Below are positions 62,471-64,000 of a stretch of DNA of 64,000 nt, piece after piece. Origin of the DNA: Pantanalinema rosaneae (lineage in GTDB: Bacteria > Cyanobacteriota > Cyanobacteriia > Leptolyngbyales > Leptolyngbyaceae). The first letter of the stretch is position 1, and each line of letters starts with the position of its first letter. Position numbers and translations under genes: made by a program. The DNA lies in contig NZ_JBLZFZ010000028.1 in NCBI RefSeq assembly GCF_050753385.1, forward strand, positions 26,076 through 90,075. Reading direction: 5' to 3'. The notes below the pieces were generated by a model, which saw nothing but the letters and a program-made list of their open reading frames with translations, searched no databases and was not told where the DNA came from.

Positions 62471-63919
62471 TTAATTGCTTGACTCCGGAAAGGTTTGAAC
62501 AGTGCCATCGGGAGACAGAACTAACCGAATTTTGACGCTGCGACCCTCGGGTAAGGGAGAAACGAACGGCTCCCCGACCAGTGGAATCCCCACCCGATCG
62601 AGATAGTTGCCAGCAGCGGTGCCCAGGGGACTGATGCCCTGGATGCTGCCATTGGGCGCGATCGCTAAACTATATTCCAGCATTTGATTCAGTCCTTCCG
62701 GTGGCGACCAGCGTTCCTGAAAATAGGTTCTAGCTTCGGCAACTTGTGGCAAGGTATCGAAGGCGGTATTGTTTGCCGATTCCGTGGTGGCTGGAGCTGC
62801 ACCCGCCGCCGAAGATGCTGCCCCTCGCAAGGCGGCGATGTTGGGAGCAGGGGCTTCGCTTGCCTGACGATTGGCATCCGCGAGTTCAGTCGGTAATTGG
62901 CGGGCACTCCCCCCTGCGGTTCGGGGAGGCGCGACGATCGCGGGAGCTGGAGGGACGACTGTACCGGGAACGGTGGCGATATTGTCGGATGGTTCAGCAT
63001 CGTTGGGATTAATGGCGATCGTTCCTGGTTGTCCAGGTTGAATTGGGCTCACGGGAACCCCTTGCCCCTCTGGAATTTGGACTGGAGTGTTAATTGTCGG
63101 TTGCCCAGGGGTGATGGGTACCGTTGTTGGGGCAATGGTGGGCGGTGGCAGTTTTGCCGTAGAGGCGATCGGCGGGACAGTTTTCTCAACTACCGACGGG
63201 GGGAGTTGGGTAGCAATTTTTTGATCCTGGCTACTAGCTCCCTGGCTGGATAGGGGTGCCGTGGTTTGAGAAATTGTGCTGTAGGAGCCATCGATCAGTT
63301 TGGCGACCGAGGCAGATACGCCAATCACGAGCAAGGCAGCAGCAGCAATCTGACTCCAATGGGGATGTGAACGCCGCCCACCAGCCTGTTGTAACTGGGG
63401 CAATGCCATGACATCAGTGGCATAATCATCCAGGGCATTTGCCAGGTCAAATAACTGAAGGGTGGTTAAGTGTAATGTTTGCCCAGAGGTAGAGTTGGCT
63501 AATGATCCCAAGATCAGTTCATGGGACAACAACCCTCGGGGTTGAAGCTCAATGCCAGCCACATTGTGAGCGGGAGTTGCTCGATAAGTGCCAGTAGCAA
63601 AATCCGCCAGGGTGACTGTGTTCTGGGGGGTCGAGGAGATGGTTAACGGCAACTCCAACCGATCGCTGGAGTGTTCCAAAAAGCGTTGGACATAATCCGT
63701 GACCGCTTCATGCAGTGCCTCTAACTGGTCGCGATCGCCCTGAAGGGTAACTTGCTCATCGGCTAAGAGTTTGGGATCATCGAACTTCAGTTGAAACCGC
63801 AGTTGTTTCAGTACAGGTTGACCTGCCCAACGAGATAAAGGCGATTGTTTGCCCATAAGCTCTAACGTACAGGTGGGGGGAGTATACCGTCGTAGCACTG
63901 AATAGGACTGGAGTGTCAT
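62471..63919 (-). CDS. DUF4335-family membrane protein
   Basis: This is a 482-residue protein. The cytoplasmic N-terminal domain (about 1-170, opening MTLQSYSVLRRYTPPTCTLEL) is the DUF4335 pattern. One transmembrane helix (about 190-208, AAAALLVIGVSASVAKL) is followed by a long Pro/Thr/Ala-rich linker (about 215-385) and a C-terminal beta domain (about 390-482, YSLAIAPNGSIQGISPLG, then VKIRLVLSPDGTVQTF). The linker probably spans part of the periplasm. Function is unknown. The gene converges with the ferredoxin operon. Confidence 0.88.
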   Translation of the reverse strand: MTLQSYSVLRRYTPPTCTLELMGKQSPLSRWAGQPVLKQLRFQLKFDDPKLLADEQVTLQGDRDQLEALHEAVTDYVQRFLEHSSDRLELPLTISSTPQNTVTLADFATGTYRATPAHNVAGIELQPRGLLSHELILGSLANSTSGQTLHLTTLQLFDLANALDDYATDVMALPQLQQAGGRRSHPHWSQIAAAALLVIGVSASVAKLIDGSYSTISQTTAPLSSQGASSQDQKIATQLPPSVVEKTVPPIASTAKLPPPTIAPTTVPITPGQPTINTPVQIPEGQGVPVSPIQPGQPGTIAINPNDAEPSDNIATVPGTVVPPAPAIVAPPRTAGGSARQLPTELADANRQASEAPAPNIAALRGAASSAAGAAPATTESANNTAFDTLPQVAEARTYFQERWSPPEGLNQMLEYSLAIAPNGSIQGISPLGTAAGNYLDRVGIPLVGEPFVSPLPEGRSVKIRLVLSPDGTVQTFPESSN

Positions 63920-63945
63920 AAAACGGGATGAGAGTACGTCGGGGA

Positions 63946-63981
63946 GTAGTCAGGTGAGGGAGTGGGGAGTAGGGAGTGGGG
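63946..63981. repeat. G-rich low-complexity repeat at the contig end
   Basis: GTGAGGGAGTGGGGAGTAGGGAGTGGGG is a purine-rich tract of the same kind as those at 13755-13868 and 15326-15366, in the opposite orientation. It is a plausible reason for assembly stopping here. Confidence 0.65.
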
Positions 63982-64000
63982 CTGTCTCTTATACACATCT
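63982..64000 (+). other. Nextera transposase adapter (sequencing artefact)
   Basis: The last 19 bases, CTGTCTCTTATACACATCT, match the Nextera mosaic end exactly (reverse complement of AGATGTGTATAAGAGACAG). They are not genomic. A short frame reading MCIRDS into the genome on the minus strand is the well-known translation of this adapter. Confidence 0.97.

Noticed and set aside
63777..63998. 73-codon minus-strand frame starting MCIRDS
   Set aside because: Begins in the Nextera adapter and overlaps the DUF4335 gene in another frame.

Overview
The window reads as a piece of a filamentous, non-marine cyanobacterial chromosome. It is dense in the HIP1 palindrome GCGATCGC and carries psaC, ycf46, two Ycf35-family genes, a clpR-clpP pair, a Tic20-like gene, a Ycf21-like chorismate lyase, an SLH/OprB porin and a HetZ/PatU-type pair. 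HetZ and PatU homologues are typical of filamentous lineages; nothing here shows that the organism makes heterocysts. The genus cannot be fixed (Leptolyngbya/Oscillatoriales-like is a guess). The last 19 bases (63982-64000) match the Nextera transposase mosaic end, so the right edge is an untrimmed contig end rather than native DNA.

Layout. 1-1950: patU-like (cut by the left edge) and hetZ-like genes on the minus strand. 2058-5281: an unknown gene, then a ribbon-helix-helix protein, the AAA+ ATPase Ycf46 and a DUF1257 protein, closed by a clear terminator. 5349-14100: a CysQ-like phosphatase, an EGY1-like site-2 protease, a degenerate metallo-beta-lactamase-fold protein, clpP and clpR, a vWA protein, a PIN/TRAM membrane protein and hemW. 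14108-23438: mannose-1-phosphate guanylyltransferase, a TerB/CbbX-like AAA+ protein, a J-domain protein, an RsbW-like anti-sigma kinase, a GvpF/L-family protein two bases behind cobM, lgt, and a MazG-like protein with an internal duplication. 23600-30165: psaC, an HdrB-like CCG protein, an M15A-like peptidase with helical repeats, a Uma2 protein, three very small genes and a 1-Cys peroxiredoxin.

30679-47135 is the most unusual part. It is a run of plus-strand genes for the cell surface: a parvulin-type prolyl isomerase overlapping a type I secretion ABC exporter with a cNMP-like domain and a degenerate C39 domain, a roughly 2700-residue exoprotein with 19 tandem cadherin/CSPG-like repeats, an SLH/OprB porin, and an exported Thr-Gly repeat protein with a run of nine Asp.

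47230-64000 returns to housekeeping: a glycogen-debranching-type enzyme, argG, DedA, a STAS protein, a coiled-coil/unknown pair, a thioredoxin-reductase-like flavoprotein, rpsF, an FAH-family hydrolase, Tic20-like, chorismate lyase, a membrane Ser/Thr kinase with PPC-like ectodomains and a saccharopine dehydrogenase-like enzyme. It then has the compact DUF2997-DUF1257(Ycf35)-ferredoxin operon and a DUF4335 protein.

The best candidates for under-described biology are: (i) the two DUF1257 operons, one paired with an AAA+ ATPase and one with a ferredoxin; (ii) the exporter and giant exoprotein locus, which has no adaptor gene and has an overlapping leader ORF at the exoprotein start; (iii) the cobM-GvpF/L coupling with no gas vesicle structural gene; and (iv) several tiny genes. 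I saw no tRNA, rRNA, CRISPR array or complete insertion sequence.
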